Below are positions 20,471 through 33,149 of a DNA stretch of 64,000 nt, piece after piece. The DNA is from Leptidea sinapis (Eukaryota; Arthropoda; Insecta; Lepidoptera; Pieridae), in assembly GCF_905404315.1 (NCBI RefSeq), contig NC_066292.1:10850001-10914000 (forward strand), in the 5' to 3' direction. Within the stretch, counting starts at the first letter, position 1, and each line of letters begins with the position of its first letter. A program made the position numbers and the translations under genes. The notes under the pieces are model-generated. The model was not told where the DNA came from and searched no databases. It worked only from the letters and a program-made list of their open reading frames with translations.

Positions 20471-21869
20471 ACCCAATGACGTTCTATCCATATAGATAAT
20501 GCACCTCATACAAAATCAAAGCCGAAATATGGCACATGTCACAAATGACACCATAATAAACTTAAACTGCTATGTCTATACATTTCTGCGTTTGCTCCAG
20601 TTGTTTAAAATATAATTGGTCAATAGACAGCAATGTAAACACTTTCAGTTTCAGCTGCGTATTTTGAATGTAGATCGCGATTTGACAGTGACATCAGTGG
20701 AGCAGCAGTTAGGTATTTTTTTAAAACCCAGACGAAAAAGAGAGTTGCTATAATTTTACGTTCGTCAGTTTGTCCATATTTTCTGATCATCAGCTTTTAC
20801 ATATTTGCGATGTAAATAAGTATCACTAGCTAACGATACTACAGTGATAACGTGTAAATAGCACTAGAGTGTAAGTGTTCACCTTCTTTTAAGCCGTTCA
20901 CTTTACACAAAATACAATATTGCTAATTGAATTGCTAATCATTGTTCACTTAAAAAAAATTTAACAATAGAACAACCGACTTCAAAAACAATAGATATAA
21001 AATCCACTAAAAAGTATAAAAATAAATGCGTATTTTTATACAATCTAATTAATAAATCTTATTCTAGTAACGATCACGAGATTCCGGCGCTCTTGTATGA
21101 AGTTAAAATGCTGATATATATATATACACTATTATGTGATGCATACAAAAAGATTGACGACGCGGACAACGCGGGAGAGCGAAGACACTCCATAGTTTTG
21201 TCTTCCCAAGATTGCTTAGCGGCGGTTTTTCTTGTATGAAGGTACAGTGCTGTTATATTAATCGTGAATACGACTACTCACGAACTACTAAATACGAAAT
21301 ATTAGAAATTTTCGAGTTAAAGTCAGAAGTATTCCCAGCATCAAAAACAGAAACGCATAGTTCATGAACTTTTTCAATCAAACCATTCCAAACTCATTGT
21401 CGATATAAGCACAACTCCGAAGAACTATAGTTTTGGAATTGAAAAATAAAATACTAATCGCATCGGTAATTAAACTTTAACGCTGAGTGATAAAGTTGGA
21501 ATTAGCCTGACGGTGTGGATTACGGGGTAAGTTGAGTTGGAAGTTTTGAGTGCATTGCAGAGTTCCCCGACCACTTTACAACTTGCTGGATGGAAACTGG
21601 AAATTGAGCTCGGGTTTTTGTTGCTTGTAAACTTTGGCTGCAACTGGGGTTATAGAACTAATTTAATTTTTATATGTTTTTTTCTCCTTTTTTATTATAA
21701 AATATTAGACTCAATCTACATTAACTTTTTAATACGCTAAGTGAAAAATATAATCATAATCTCCAATATTGCAAGCATTAATAAAACATCAAATATGGAA
21801 ATCTACTGTAGCAGCGCTGATCATTATGTTTTGTGCGAATACAATGAGACTAAGCCGTAACGCTCGAAT
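20471..21869. other. Mostly unassigned; one arm-like copy of the 46-kb fold-back
   Basis: 20970-21085 (ACAACCGACTTCAAAAAC, AAGTATAAAAATAAATGCG, TTTATACAATCTAATTA) matches one arm of the fold-back at 46020-46395. The rest shows no gene or repeat I recognise. Confidence 0.5.
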
Positions 21870-22243
21870 ATGTTTTCAATTAAGGAACTGAGCGAACGTC
21901 TTGTATGCCGTCTTACGGCTGTTTTCAATAACCTATCTATCCTTAGTTTAACTTACTAGAGGTAGACAAATCTATCCTTTTACGCTTACTTACATTTCAA
22001 TAACCTATCGACAGATAGCATTGGACTATAACTAATAATATAACTATATTGGACATCACTATGGATAGATAAGATCTTGTCATTGTTACACTGCTTAGAG
22101 CGCCGACACGGAACGCCGGAGGTCGTGGGTTCGAGTCCCGCATCCTTCATAAAATTTTGTTTTTCAAATTTTATTTGTGAACGTATCTCTAGTTACGGAC
22201 ATATTGCTATCACCGGTTAGTGACAAGATCTTATCTATGCCAC
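21870..22243 (+). mobile_element. Second MITE, copy 1, fold-back with tRNA-like centre
   Basis: 21916-22086 matches the MITE at 62247-62468 from CGGCTGTTTTCAATAACC on. A tRNA-like family B segment follows (22087-22180). Then 22181-22243 is the end of the MITE in inverted orientation (ACGTATCTCTAGTTACGG, GACAAGATCTTATCTATG). The flank before it (TTTTCAATTAAGGAACTGAG) is also shared with the 62-kb copy. Confidence 0.65.
22087..22180 (+). repeat. tRNA-like repeat (family B), partial
   Basis: TTAGAGCGCCGACACGGAAC, GGTCGTGGGTTCGAGTCCC, then CATAAAATTTTGTTT. It keeps the B-box half and lacks most of the A-box. Confidence 0.6.
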
Positions 22244-23335
22244 AACTATTTTAAATTACTCTTATATATTTAAACTCCAGTTTATTTAAAATAAAAATAA
22301 AACAATTTATTATTATAATATCCAAAATTTAAGTTTTGTTAAAAGATAACAAAAAATATTAGTCACCGTTGCTATCTCGTTACAACTCTTGGAAACAAAA
22401 CACAATAATTAAAGCGCCCAAAGTAAAACAACGCATTGTTTTTCGAATAAAACCCAACAGGCTTGCGAAATTTTCAACAATTGTCCAGGTGAATGATAAT
22501 AAACTATGTCTTTATTCCATTGTGTACGACGCTGTGGTTTCGTGATTACTTCCTATTAAAAATATGTTATATTATTACAGATACAAGGGAAGCTACTTTA
22601 GTTAGGCTAAAAATGCCACAAGAAAACTATTACTAAGGAAAATTACGGAAAGGGAACAAAGCGGCCAAGTGCGAGTCGGTCTCGCTCTTGAAGGGTTCCG
22701 TAGCAGCAAGTAACAGAATATAATAGTTCTTGTAGTTCGTTGTAACTTTGATCCATGTTTTAATAATAGTGTTTTTTTTTTCAATTAAGTTATTATTGCC
22801 TAATGATCTCCTAATCCGTCCCAGAGCGATGAAAAGGCTGAAAAGGAAGGATGTGTATATAGATAGATATAGAAAGGCAAATGAGACACTGGTCTCTTTG
22901 TCTAAACGCCATACTCACCCAACTCATCCGCTTATAGTCTTGTGACTGATCGCAGATCCGACTTAGATAAGAAAAAAAAATTAAGTTATTGTTAATACAA
23001 TTTATAACGTAAAAAAACTACTTAATAGATGTCGTTCAAACCAATTTTCGGTGAAAGTTTGCATGGTAGTGTACATCATATATTTTTATTAATTTTTTCA
23101 TTTTCTCATTTTAGAAGTAACAGGGGGGGACACATTTAACCACTTTGGAAGTGTCACTCGAATGATATTAGAAACCTCAATATCATTTTTGAAGACCTAT
23201 CCATAGATACTCCTCACGTATGGGTTTGATGATAAAATTTTTTTGAGTTTTAGTTCTAAGTATGGGTATGTTTTTTTTTCTATGTTTTTGTGAATTTACT
23301 TATCCAAATAAAACAATTTTGAAGTTTAAATGTTT
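22244..23335. other. No recognised feature
   Basis: AT-rich, no domain-bearing ORF. A GC-richer stretch at 22640-22700 shows no homology I know. Confidence 0.4.
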
Positions 23336-23515
23336 ATACAGCGTGGCATAATGGCGACATTAAATGAACACACGGGTATAGCTTTCTAACATTAATCGTA
23401 AAAAAACAATTAAAACAATTGAAACAAATTTTAATCACACTTATATGTTCGCATAACTCGGCACCAAGTAGGTGTCAGTGCCTACGCTAGCGTGCGGCTA
23501 TAAGATTTCTTACAG
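23336..23515 (+). mobile_element. Partial copy of the 61.3-kb inverted-repeat element
   Basis: CAGCGTGGCATAATGGCGAC and GAACACACGGGTATAG match the terminal repeat of 61308-61722. GTGTCAGTGCCTACGCTAGC matches its interior in inverted order. The other end is not found. Confidence 0.5.
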
Positions 23516-26500
23516 GTTGTTCCGAATGATGTAATGGAAAATTTATTTATTTTGGTGCATAATGTATTTTATTTTTCCAATATTTCTCTATGATTACGGT
23601 TATGTAGTTCCCGTATGTTTATTTAATGTCGTAATGTTTAATGTATAGTTGAAGGAAAAAAATAAAATTAGAGGTAGCTTCTTGTTATCCCAGGGTATAA
23701 ACAATTTACTCAGATCGTGGGTTAAGACTTAGAGCTTATTCACATGGAATTTTACTTCTCTTTTCCTAGCGAAAACCGGATACTTTAGCCGGCCTGCCTA
23801 TATGTATTGCTGTCAGCGCTGCGCATCAGGTTGGCTTCTTATGAGTTACGAGTTAACGTTCTCATGAGGTGTTCTAAATACGTTAAACTTGCACCCCACT
23901 CTGTGACCAGTGCCAAGCAGAAGGAACAATTTTTGAGAGAGTGAACATCCCAAAAGTACAAAAAAGGTGAAGAGTAAGAAGAACGGAGAATCCCAGTAAT
24001 AAGGCCCAAGAAGTATTTATCCTCATTTTGTATACATTCGAGGCAGGTAAAATGACTTTGCGGTAGTACTTTGAGGATCTGCATGAAAAACTTTATGGAA
24101 GAAAATATTTTACCTTGTTTTATTGTCCAAATTTAAAAGGGTACGGACGAAAAATTGTTATCGGTCGGAGCCAGGTCTGACGATTACGGAGGAGTATTTC
24201 TAAATAAAAATCCTGTAGTTAAACCGCCTTTTGCTAAACGAGCAGTATGAAGTCTTGTGACATTATGTTGAAGAGGAGTTGACGAGTTGGGCTGTCTTGG
24301 CGAGTCTAGCCTTGGATTTTGATTTCCGTCGCTAGCTGTGGCCATTGACCTCTAACTCAAACCAAATTTCAAAAGAAGATGTGGGTACACAGTACAAAAG
24401 TAAACACTTTTTCAAAGCGAAGTTGATAATCCGAAATACAAGTATTATTTTTGAATATCTACAAAATAAAGTGCTCAGCGCACCTAAAGAATATTTCACC
24501 TCAAATATATTATGATGTAAGCTGTTCAGGCCTTATAGATATTTACGAGTTTCGATATATTGTTTGGCAGAGCCAGCAACATCGAACAGTGCCTGAAACT
24601 TGTGCCTCGGTGGACTACGATGTACATATATCAGCACTTACTTTCGCCGCTATTGTGAGTGTAGTGAATTTAAGCGTTATTAAGCTAAAAATAAACCAAT
24701 ATAAAACGAAACGAAATTAAACATTCAACTTTTTTCAGTGTATGCTTCACGTAAAATATATCTTATTGCGTACAAGTGATTTGACTTGCGTATGTTTTTT
24801 GTGAAATCAACCTCTTGTAAATGTGAGCCTGCAATGGCCAAGAAACGTAAATAATAATAAAAACATAACTTTTACGAAAAATACAGCTACAATTAAAAAA
24901 CACACGATTTTTTGCGATGGATAATGCGACATACCATCGAATATGGTCCGGTACGGAACTGCACTTGATGTTTCAACCGGACCTAATCCGACCATATGTA
25001 AGTTTCTATGGTTTAAAAATTACTGCCTGCACTCGATCTCTAAGCCTATTCCAAATGCCACAACTACCTATAAGCGGTACAATTTGTACTAGTTGCTTCA
25101 ACCGGCAAACATTGTAATAATAATAACCACCATTCGGGGGAAATCATTTCCCCCTTTTCATTCTCCCAGTTCCTCGCAGTGTCTAAATCAGGTTATAGTT
25201 TTAGCACAAATGCTGTTCTGATTTTGATCATAATTGGTCTAAACTTAATATCGAAACGGTTGTAGTCATACAACGCTTAAGCTACAATTTAGCCAAAATT
25301 TCGAAGATCGTAGTCGTGGGTAGAAGTATCGTATTTCTATGAATATTGAATCAAGTGAAGCGTTAGGAGTTATTCTCGGAGAAACGCCATTTAGGATAAC
25401 ATTTTCAACGCATAGAATATTCTAGTGAGATGTGAGCTGCCTGTCAATTTGTTGGCTTCTCGGAGGTCGAATTAATAAACTTGATATCTAATATTATTAG
25501 TAATGGCTGAATCTCGCGAAGCTTACTATGGTAATCTACTCTTGCAGGCAGGAACCAACATGTTATAGCTAACTTATGGCAATATGATGAAAACAAATCG
25601 AGGCACAGGACAGGGTTCAACATTTGGACCAACAAAATATTTATTGTAAGTACATGATAATATAATGTCATAATTTAAGCTTCCATCATTTACTAGGTAA
25701 CTTAATATATTGTTGTGCATAAGATGCGTAGAGTTTTTTCTGATACTGCAAGAGAAAATTCTCGTTTCACAAAAAAGATTACCCAGCTTAAGGAGTTTTG
25801 TTGCGATAGCTTGGACAAGGCCTTAACATCAATCTATATAATTCCTTTGTGTTCCAAGGTATTCCCTACATTGGAATTTTTAAAATAAACGTTAATGTAA
25901 GCGCACCTAGTGAAGAGCGAATATTGTAACAAGAACTGGAGAAGTTTCCAGGATAGCCAAGCGAGCCAGTTAGCGCCTTCTGACCCATCAGGACATGGAA
26001 GACCTTATAACTAACTTATATTAGTAAGTTAGCTAAGGGAGTTAAGAAGAAGAATAAAAAGTCAGTGTTGCCCTCATGCGCGTGGGAAATGGTGATACCA
26101 GTACGTTTCGTGTTGGAGACTGCTTGACACAGTGTGGAAGGCTAAGCTTTTTTGCCACCAAGCAGTTATAGTATGCAAGTACTATTGTTCTTTTGTTTTG
26201 AAGGGCGCCTTAGCTAATGAAATTACTGGGTTTCTTAGACTTAATATCTAACATTTAGATGATATTTAATTTATTTTAATATTTAATATTGACACACTTT
26301 TGCTTTTATTGACAAACATTTAGATGATGAAGAAGAAGAAGAGATACAGAGCAGCACTGCATTTATATTTGACCGGTCTTGATAGGGAGATGTTTTTTTT
26401 TAAAGTATAAATAATATAATCAGTTACCGTATTTGATATTTTTTCTGATATCTATCTGAGAAAATATTAAATTATCTCCTTATATAAAGTCGGTATTTTT

Positions 26501-26562
26501 ATTAAATATTTTTGAAATTATTTAAATTTATTTAGGAAGTCTCAGATTCAGCCTTATTCCAT
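23516..26562. other. Largely unassigned
   Basis: Contains small pieces only: a family A scrap at 26196-26232 (GAAGGGCGCCTTAGCTAATG) and a family C scrap near 26270 (TAATATTGACACACTTTT). ORFs at 23839-24084, 24451-24720 and 24917-25117 carry no recognisable domain. Confidence 0.4.
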
Positions 26563-26800
26563 ACTAGCTGACCCGGCAAACGGTGTTTTGCCACATAAAT
26601 TATTTTAGATATTGCAACATTATTTATTATTTATTTTTCTAAAATGAAAGATTTTTTCTAAAATAAACGTAGCCTAAGTTACTCCTTATTACATCAGCTA
26701 CCTGCCAATAAAAGTCCAGTCAAAGTCGGTCCAGCCATTTCAGATATTAGCCGGAACAAACAGACAGACAGACAAAAATTGTAAAAAATGTTATTTTGGT
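26563..26800 (+). mobile_element. Dispersed element with TAGCTGACCCGGCAAACG start
   Basis: Opens TAGCTGACCCGGCAAACG and closes CGGTCCAGCCATTTCAGAT, then ACAGACAGACAGACAAAA. The same opening is at 52741, 53236 and 63377, and the ACAGACAGAC tail at 63936. It is a common Lepidopteran dispersed repeat whose class I cannot fix. Confidence 0.6.
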
Positions 26801-27389
26801 GTATGTACTGTATATATATTCATGTACATGTTGTAAACAACGGTTATTTATATATTACAAACAGACACTCCAATTTTATTTATATGTATAGATGTATAGA
26901 TTCATTATAATATACAAAGCTTATATGTAATTACATAAGCATTGTATCTTTTTCATCATATTCTACAGAGAAAACTGTAGTAAATTCAGAGGTTAGATAA
27001 TTTTACAATATTCCGTCACCTAATCATACTGAGAAATAGTATTTTGTCACTTACCGTAATTCCCGCTGTCAGTTATAATATTCCTAATCCCGGATCTGCG
27101 AGGATAAGACGCGGGATTCCTGGAACAGACGTAAGATTATGAAGGTTGAACAATTTTGGTATCTCGTGATAGAAATGTAATCGAATTGAACACGGAGAGC
27201 ATCTAATACATAATTGGAAAACTTTTCTCGATGCTGAGTTTGAGAGGTGATTATGTTTGCTAGTGGAATATATTTGACGTACTTGTATATGCATACGTAT
27301 AAAAATGTGTCTGTTCAACAGATCTTTACTGATATTCTATGTGAAAAGAGGTGATTGTAGGTTGGAATAATAGTGGCTGTAAATAATAG

Positions 27390-27632
27390 TTTTTTTTAAT
27401 TTAAGGGACGAGACGAGCAGGACGTTCAGCTGATGGTAATTGAAACGCCCTGCCCATGAAAATGCAGTACCGCTCACGATTATTCAAAAGCCCAAAAATT
27501 GCACTCGTCGCCTTGAGACATAAGATGTTAAGTCTCATTTGCCCAGTAATTTCACTAGCTACGGCGCCCTTCAGACCGGAACAGAATATTGTTTACACAT
27601 TACTGCTTCACGGCAGAAATAGACGCTGTTAT
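27390..27632 (-). mobile_element. Family A repeat
   Basis: Tail TTTTTTTTAATTTAAGGGAC, GACGAGCAGGACGTTCAGC, body to GCAGAAATAGACGCTG. A stretch of about 15 bp is missing after CCCAAAAATT. Confidence 0.75.
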
Positions 27633-28289
27633 TGGTTTTTATGGTCAAGGGTCATACGCAAACCCCTACGAGGACTATCATAATGTAATGGTCATTCTTC
27701 AGTTGTTACACACTGTTTAGTAGTTATTAAATTGAGACAAATGCACTGAAAAAAAGCGCTATCGAAGACGTCCGATCATTCAGATTATTTTATTCTCTTA
27801 TTATGTAACTCTTTGGCAACATTATAACTCACATGTTTTTTGGAAACTAAATAATGTTTTAAATATTTTTTGAAAAAAGTGTTGATTGATTAATTTGTTT
27901 TTTCTCAAATTCTTTGTGAATTCTTGAAGTTAACAAAATCCTTAGCTGTCTCGGCAAACTGGGGTGGAAAAACATTCAGCAGTAATAGATGGCAGATGTG
28001 ATCTACGTTTGAAAATATCCAAAATCCGATGATGCTAATCGGCTATTCTTTCTTGTGCCAACGAGGCCCTGTGTAAACCTGTTGAGCTAACAAAACACCG
28101 GCAGTTAACGCCCCAACGGAATTCGAAAACGATCCTGTATATATAGTTTAAGTAATCAGGTCTAATGATTGGATGACATTTACTAAAGCGGATTTTGGGT
28201 GAAAACCCGCACTAATAAGGTGTCATCTCTATAAAAACCATTCATGGCATGGTCTTTAAAATCTAAAATTTTTTTTAAATTGAAGGTTG

Positions 28290-28299
28290 ATTCTGTAAT

Positions 28300-28334
<35 letters not shown>

Positions 28335-28717
28335 TTAAAAGGTACATCAATAGTACACACATATAACAATTACATACTATCTAGGAAATTACATTACTGA
28401 TGCGAGTACCAATAATAGATGTACACAACATTCACAGTTGCTGCTGTGACTATTATTAATTATTACATACTTATTAACTAATTACCAATATAATTTAAAA
28501 TAAAATTTAATAACAATTTAAAGTTGATTATAGACTTAAAGTTACATAAGTTTAATTATTACATATAAAAGGAAAAAAAGATAATTATTTATTTCTATAA
28601 ATACCGAGTGTTTTTTATTTATTGTTAAGTTTCCGAAGATTACGTTTAAATTCTTGTAGACTATTGGAAAATATGTCTATGTTCACTATTTCTTTATTTA
28701 TTTCATTGTTATTTCGT
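28290..28717 (-). mobile_element. LINE 3' fragment with (TTTA)n tail
   Basis: 28297-28337 is an uninterrupted TTTA tandem tract, the tail. On the minus strand, 28620-28690 encodes DIFSNSLQEFKRNLRKLNN, a LINE RT C-terminus. The element ends where the plus-strand RT copy begins at 28718. Confidence 0.6.
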
Positions 28718-30030
28718 TAGGTACAATTATAGGAAAAATACTGGAGAGATTAATTTACCCGGATGTAAACCGTAATTTAAAGATTGATGATGCGCAGTTT
28801 GGTTTTCGTCCCGGTCTCTCAACGGATTCTGCTATATTTGCTCTCAAATCGACAGTTAGCTACTACACACGTAGGGACACCGCTGTATACGCATGCTTCT
28901 TAGATCTGAGCCGAGCTTTTGATCTGGTAAACTACCAATTACTATGGCAAAAACTCACCTGGTCGAATGTACCGCAAAAAACTGTAGATCTGTTGAGATA
29001 CTGGTACGAAAACCAAACAAATTATGTAAAATGGGGCGACGCCATCTCTAATGACTTTAGATTAGAGTGCGGCGTGCGTCAAGGAGGGCTAACCTCTCCG
29101 GACCTCTTTAGCCTTTATGTCAATGATCTGATTGTGGAACTTAGGAATGCCGGAGTTGGCTGTCATATAGGGAAAACGTGCGTGAATAACTTCAGCTACG
29201 CTGACGATATGGTGCTTTTAAGTCCCTCAATCAGAGGCCTCAGGAAAATGCTGGCTATCTGTGAAAAATATGCAGGGCAGCATGGCCTAAAATATAATGT
29301 AAAAAAAACACAAATGATGGTGTTTCCGGCTAAGAAAGGTCTGGAGAGAATTCCGATGGTCTTTTTAGACGGTGTATCCATAGATAGAGTGGACTGATTC
29401 AGGTACTTGGGGCATATCCTAACTGAGAATTTGTGTGATAGCGAAGATATAGAACGCGAGCGGAGGGCTCTGGCTGTTCGATGCAATATGCTCGCACGCC
29501 GGTTTGCACGGTGCAGTCCTGAGGCGAAGCTGACACTATTTAGAGCATATTGTCAATGCTTCTACACGTGTCAGCTTTGGGTCAACTGCACGAAGCAGCA
29601 TCAGAGTGCAGTATAATGATGCATACCGTATTCTGATGAGACTGCCCAAATATTGCAGTGCGTCGGGCATGTTTGCCGACGCCAGAGTCCCCGATTATTT
29701 CGCAGTGATAAGATCACGAGTTGCTGCTTTTTGGTCTCGCATTCGCGAATCCGAAAACGAAATTCTCAGTGTATGCTCTGAGCACCCAGAGAATCCTATA
29801 CTCCATTACTGGCTTTCGGTGCATCGTGACATTAACCGGAAATAGTATTATCAGTACATTACTTTTTGTACGAACCCCCCTTTGGGGCAATCTTAGTTTT
29901 AAGTTATTTAATTATTAAGTACTGTGATGTATACAATTTTATTTTAAGTACATCTTATTCAATTTACTGTAATGGGTTTAAAATGCCTGAACTAAATGAC
30001 ATATTATTATTATTATTATTATTGTACTGC
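28718..30030 (+). pseudogene. 5'-truncated LINE, reverse transcriptase domain
   Basis: Coding begins near 28720 with GTIIGKILERLIYPDVN, FGFRPGLSTDSAIF, then CFLDLSRAFDLVN (catalytic Asp of motif A), GVRQGGLTSPDLFSLYVND and NFSYADDMVLL (YADD catalytic motif). A TGA at 29395 and a frameshift near 29600 break it. The C-terminal part, up to SVHRDINRK, ends at 29845, and the tail is a TTA tandem at 30002-30024. N-terminal RT and endonuclease parts are missing, so it is not mobile by itself. Confidence 0.85.
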
Positions 30031-30124
30031 CTAAGCAGTCGTGGTATTGGTGAAAATGAGCCTAAGTTTGTTCGATAGCATGGTATATCAAAAATACACC
30101 ACATACACACCAATTTAAATAGTA

Positions 30125-30215
30125 ACACGAATAAAACTGAAAACAAAATTTCATGAACGATGCGGGTCTCGAACCTGCGACCTCTCGCGTTCCGTACGAG
30201 CGCACTTTCCAATTG
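30125..30215 (-). repeat. tRNA-like repeat (family B), inverted copy
   Basis: GAACGATGCGGGTCTCGAAC, CTGCGACCTCTCGCGTTCC: reverse complement of the tRNA-like core. It faces the plus copy 120 bp away. Confidence 0.65.
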
Positions 30216-30490
30216 TAATTTTCTTAATATGCAAATATTGGTCTTGAGCAGGTTATCAATTTTAAAGAAAAAGATGAAGCCAACACCTAAGAGTTGAACA
30301 AAGCATATAAGATTTTATAATCGATACGTCACTCGAACGGTTGGCTCAGTTGGAAAGAGCGCTCGCACGGAATGGGAGAGGTCGCGAGTTCGAGTCCCGT
30401 TCATAGAATATTGTTTTCAGTTTTAATTGTGTAATTTAACCCAGAAGTGAGGGTTATAACTTTAAAAACATAACAAATTGTTTAGAAATA
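30216..30490 (+). repeat. tRNA-like repeat (family B), full copy with both flanks
   Basis: Upstream flank CTTAATATGCAAATATTGG, GAGCAGGTTATCAATT, ATGAAGCC; core 30335-30405 GAACGGTTGGCTCAGTTGG, GAGTTCGAGTCCCGTTC; downstream CAGAAGTGAGGGTTATAAC. The same order of blocks is seen at 40080-40260. Confidence 0.7.
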
Positions 30491-30867
30491 ATAATCATAA
30501 TTCAGGAAATACATTATCACTCTCATTCCAGCACTTTATATCTCTCCCTTGTGTTCAAACGATTGCACCCGACTTAATACGAATGCATCCAAGCGTATCC
30601 TTCCTTTGAAGCATAGAAATGATATTGAGAAAGGATAATTAGAACACGTGTATTGCTCGTCGAATTCACATTAATACTTTTATATTACTAAAACACAAGC
30701 CAAGTTTAGATGATAATAAATACAATATAAAATACGTTTAACAAGCATTTATTAGCATTGTTGTAATATTTTTATGTGAATAATTAATGGACAGAGTATA
30801 AAGCATTCATATTCAATTTTTTTATAGTTTATTATTGAATTTGAAAAAAAGATCGTATTTAATATGT

Positions 30868-32445
30868 TTCTTTTTTTTATGGAATAGGAGGACAAACGAG
30901 CGTACGGGTCACCTGTTGTTAAGTGATCACCGCCGCCCACAATCTCTTGCAACACCAGAGGAATCACAGGAGCGTTGCCGGCCTTTAAGGAAGGTGTACG
31001 CGCTTTTTTTGAAGGTACCCATGTCGTATCGTCCCTGAAACACCGCACAAGGAAGCTCATTCCACAGCTTTGTAGTACGTGGAAGAAAGCTCCTTGAAAA
31101 CCGCACTATGGAGGACCGCCACACATCCAGATGGTGAGGATGATATCCTAACTTGTGGCGTGTCGTGCGAAGGTGGAATTCGGCGGCAGGAATCAGGTTA
31201 AACAGCTCTTCTGAACACTCCCCGTGATAAATGCGGTAGAAGACACACAATGAAGCGACGTCTCTACGCAACGCCAAGTGATTCAGCCGTTTACAGAGCA
31301 CTGGGTCCCCGACAATTCGAGCTGCTCTGCATTCCACGCGGTCAAATGGATCGAGCTGATACTGGGGTGCGCCAGACCAGAGATGACAGCGATACTCCAT
31401 GTCTGGCCGGACTTTGTAGAGCGCTAGTATGTGGGCCGGCTTGAAGTATTGCCGTGCTCTATTAATGACGCCCAGTTTCTTTGAAGCCAATTAGGCTTTG
31501 CCTTCCAGATGACCACGAAATTGGCAATCGCTCGAGATTTCGAGATCGGCTACTGCAACGGCGCAGGCACTAGGATCATGGCTATGGCTAGGCATGTGGC
31601 TATCCACATCCGGGAGCCGTGTTGACGACTCAACCAATTGGGACAGAGCATACGCCAATGCAAAATTATGCACAGATCGCCCTGCGTAGTCTGTGGTACG
31701 TGATCCAAGCTATTCTGCATTGTGCCCGTTGAAATCACCCAAGACTACGATTTCAGCGGAGGGGATCTGTGCAAGCACGTCGTCAATTGCCGCTTGAACG
31801 CAGCCCATGAGATGATCGGTTTCTGCGTTACCACTATGGGACCTGTAGACACACGCATAGATGCGGACGCGGTCCTCTAAATCTACCCTCAAACTTGCCG
31901 AGACGGCGACAGCAGATATCCTCCCTAACGTACACACATACCCCAGCATGAGGCAAAAAATTGTGCTCAATTTTGTACCCGGGGTACGTTAAATATGACG
32001 TATCGCTAGGTCGAGATATCTGTCTCAAGGTGGTGGTGGACGGCGTTTAAATTGGGGGGAATTCCCCTGATATTGCAAAAGTCCACGTTGAGTGTGGAGC
32101 GGGGTGCCGTGTTGATACTGCCTCGTTTGTCCTTGGTCATGCGCGGTTCTGTGCCCTCCCCAGAATACGAAGGACAGCCCGAGCTAGAGTGCTCGGGGAG
32201 GAATTCTCCAACTCTGGTAGAGCCGGTACCCTCCTGGGGTAAAATCTTTTTTAGTTCCGCTGTCATATTTGGGGAATAGCCACCGGTCCTCGACACTAAC
32301 CTATGCGAAACATAGCGGCACTAGGCCGCTACTTCACGCCGGTATTCTGTGCGAGTGTGGTAATTAACCCGGACGAGTCTGGCCTGGTTGTGCTGACGTC
32401 ACCCATGGGCCTGGGGCCCCTATTCTTTTTACGCCCCGGGAAAAG
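30868..32445 (-). mobile_element. GC-rich LINE (family L), internally deleted
   Basis: On the minus strand, the 5' side encodes the endonuclease: VDFCNIRGIPPNLNAVHHHL, YPGYKIEHNFLPHAGVCVYV, IYACVYRSHSGNAETDHL and IVVLGDFNGHNAE (GDFN catalytic motif), over several frames. The text then jumps to the RT C-terminus (30927-31490): [69 protein letters not shown]. The whole catalytic RT core (motifs A to C) is absent. The 3' end has TATTCCATAAAAAAAA (rc of 30870). Much higher GC than the surroundings. Confidence 0.85.
30927..31490 (-). pseudogene. Family L RT C-terminal coding end
   Basis: 187 codons open in one frame, beginning at the deletion junction near 31490. It has no YADD box and cannot polymerise. 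Its remnants are scattered elsewhere in the window (8472, 10347, 15860, 18350, 37180, 47969, 60553, 61845). Confidence 0.8.
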
Positions 32446-32824
32446 TACATGTATGAAAGTAATGTAATGTAAGAAATACTGTCTGTTTCCAATTAACCTT
32501 TCTAAGCGTAATTTTTAAGTTTGTACTTTTGCGGCCGTTTATTTTTATTAGAGTATATTTATTATATAGTTTAATGCATTATTTATAATAAGAATTAATA
32601 TATTATGTATTCTAATTTAAGAGAACTTGCTTCTTATAAACTTTGACAAGTCACGGTAGGGAGGATAAAAATTAGACATTGAGGCAGGCACGTGTTAAGA
32701 TATAACTTAAGTTTTTTGACTTTTCAGTTAGATACGTTTAGGATTTTGGTTTCAATAAGTAAGGCCTTGAGTTTAAATAATTTATGATTATATATTCTGT
32801 ACCCGCTATCGCAAGTGCTTGAGA
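32446..32824. other. No recognised feature
   Basis: AT-rich DNA between two LINE copies. Confidence 0.4.
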
Positions 32825-33149
32825 GTGCCATGAAATGAAATGAAATGAAATTTTATTTGCAGGAAACATTGTACTTAAGGTGTTAAAAATATAATGGATA
32901 ATCCAATATGTTTCGTCAATTGACATGCAAAATATGTTACAAAATTGTCTAAACACTAATCGTACTGTTATATTGAAACATGTCGGATTTCACAATGATA
33001 TCAATAATATTTATAAAATGAAATTTTAAGATATTATAATATGAGACGTAAATAACTTAATAATTCATTTAGTACCTATGTATAATATTAACAAATTCAA
33101 TGTCATAAAAGTATATTAATTTACATATATTATTATCAAATAGACTAAT

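Noticed and set aside
23839..24084. 81-codon minus ORF
   Set aside because: No domain, no splice context, and its composition looks random.
24917..25117. 66-codon plus ORF starting MDNATYHR
   Set aside because: The start recalls a transposase DNA-binding phrase, but nothing else in it fits a DDE enzyme.
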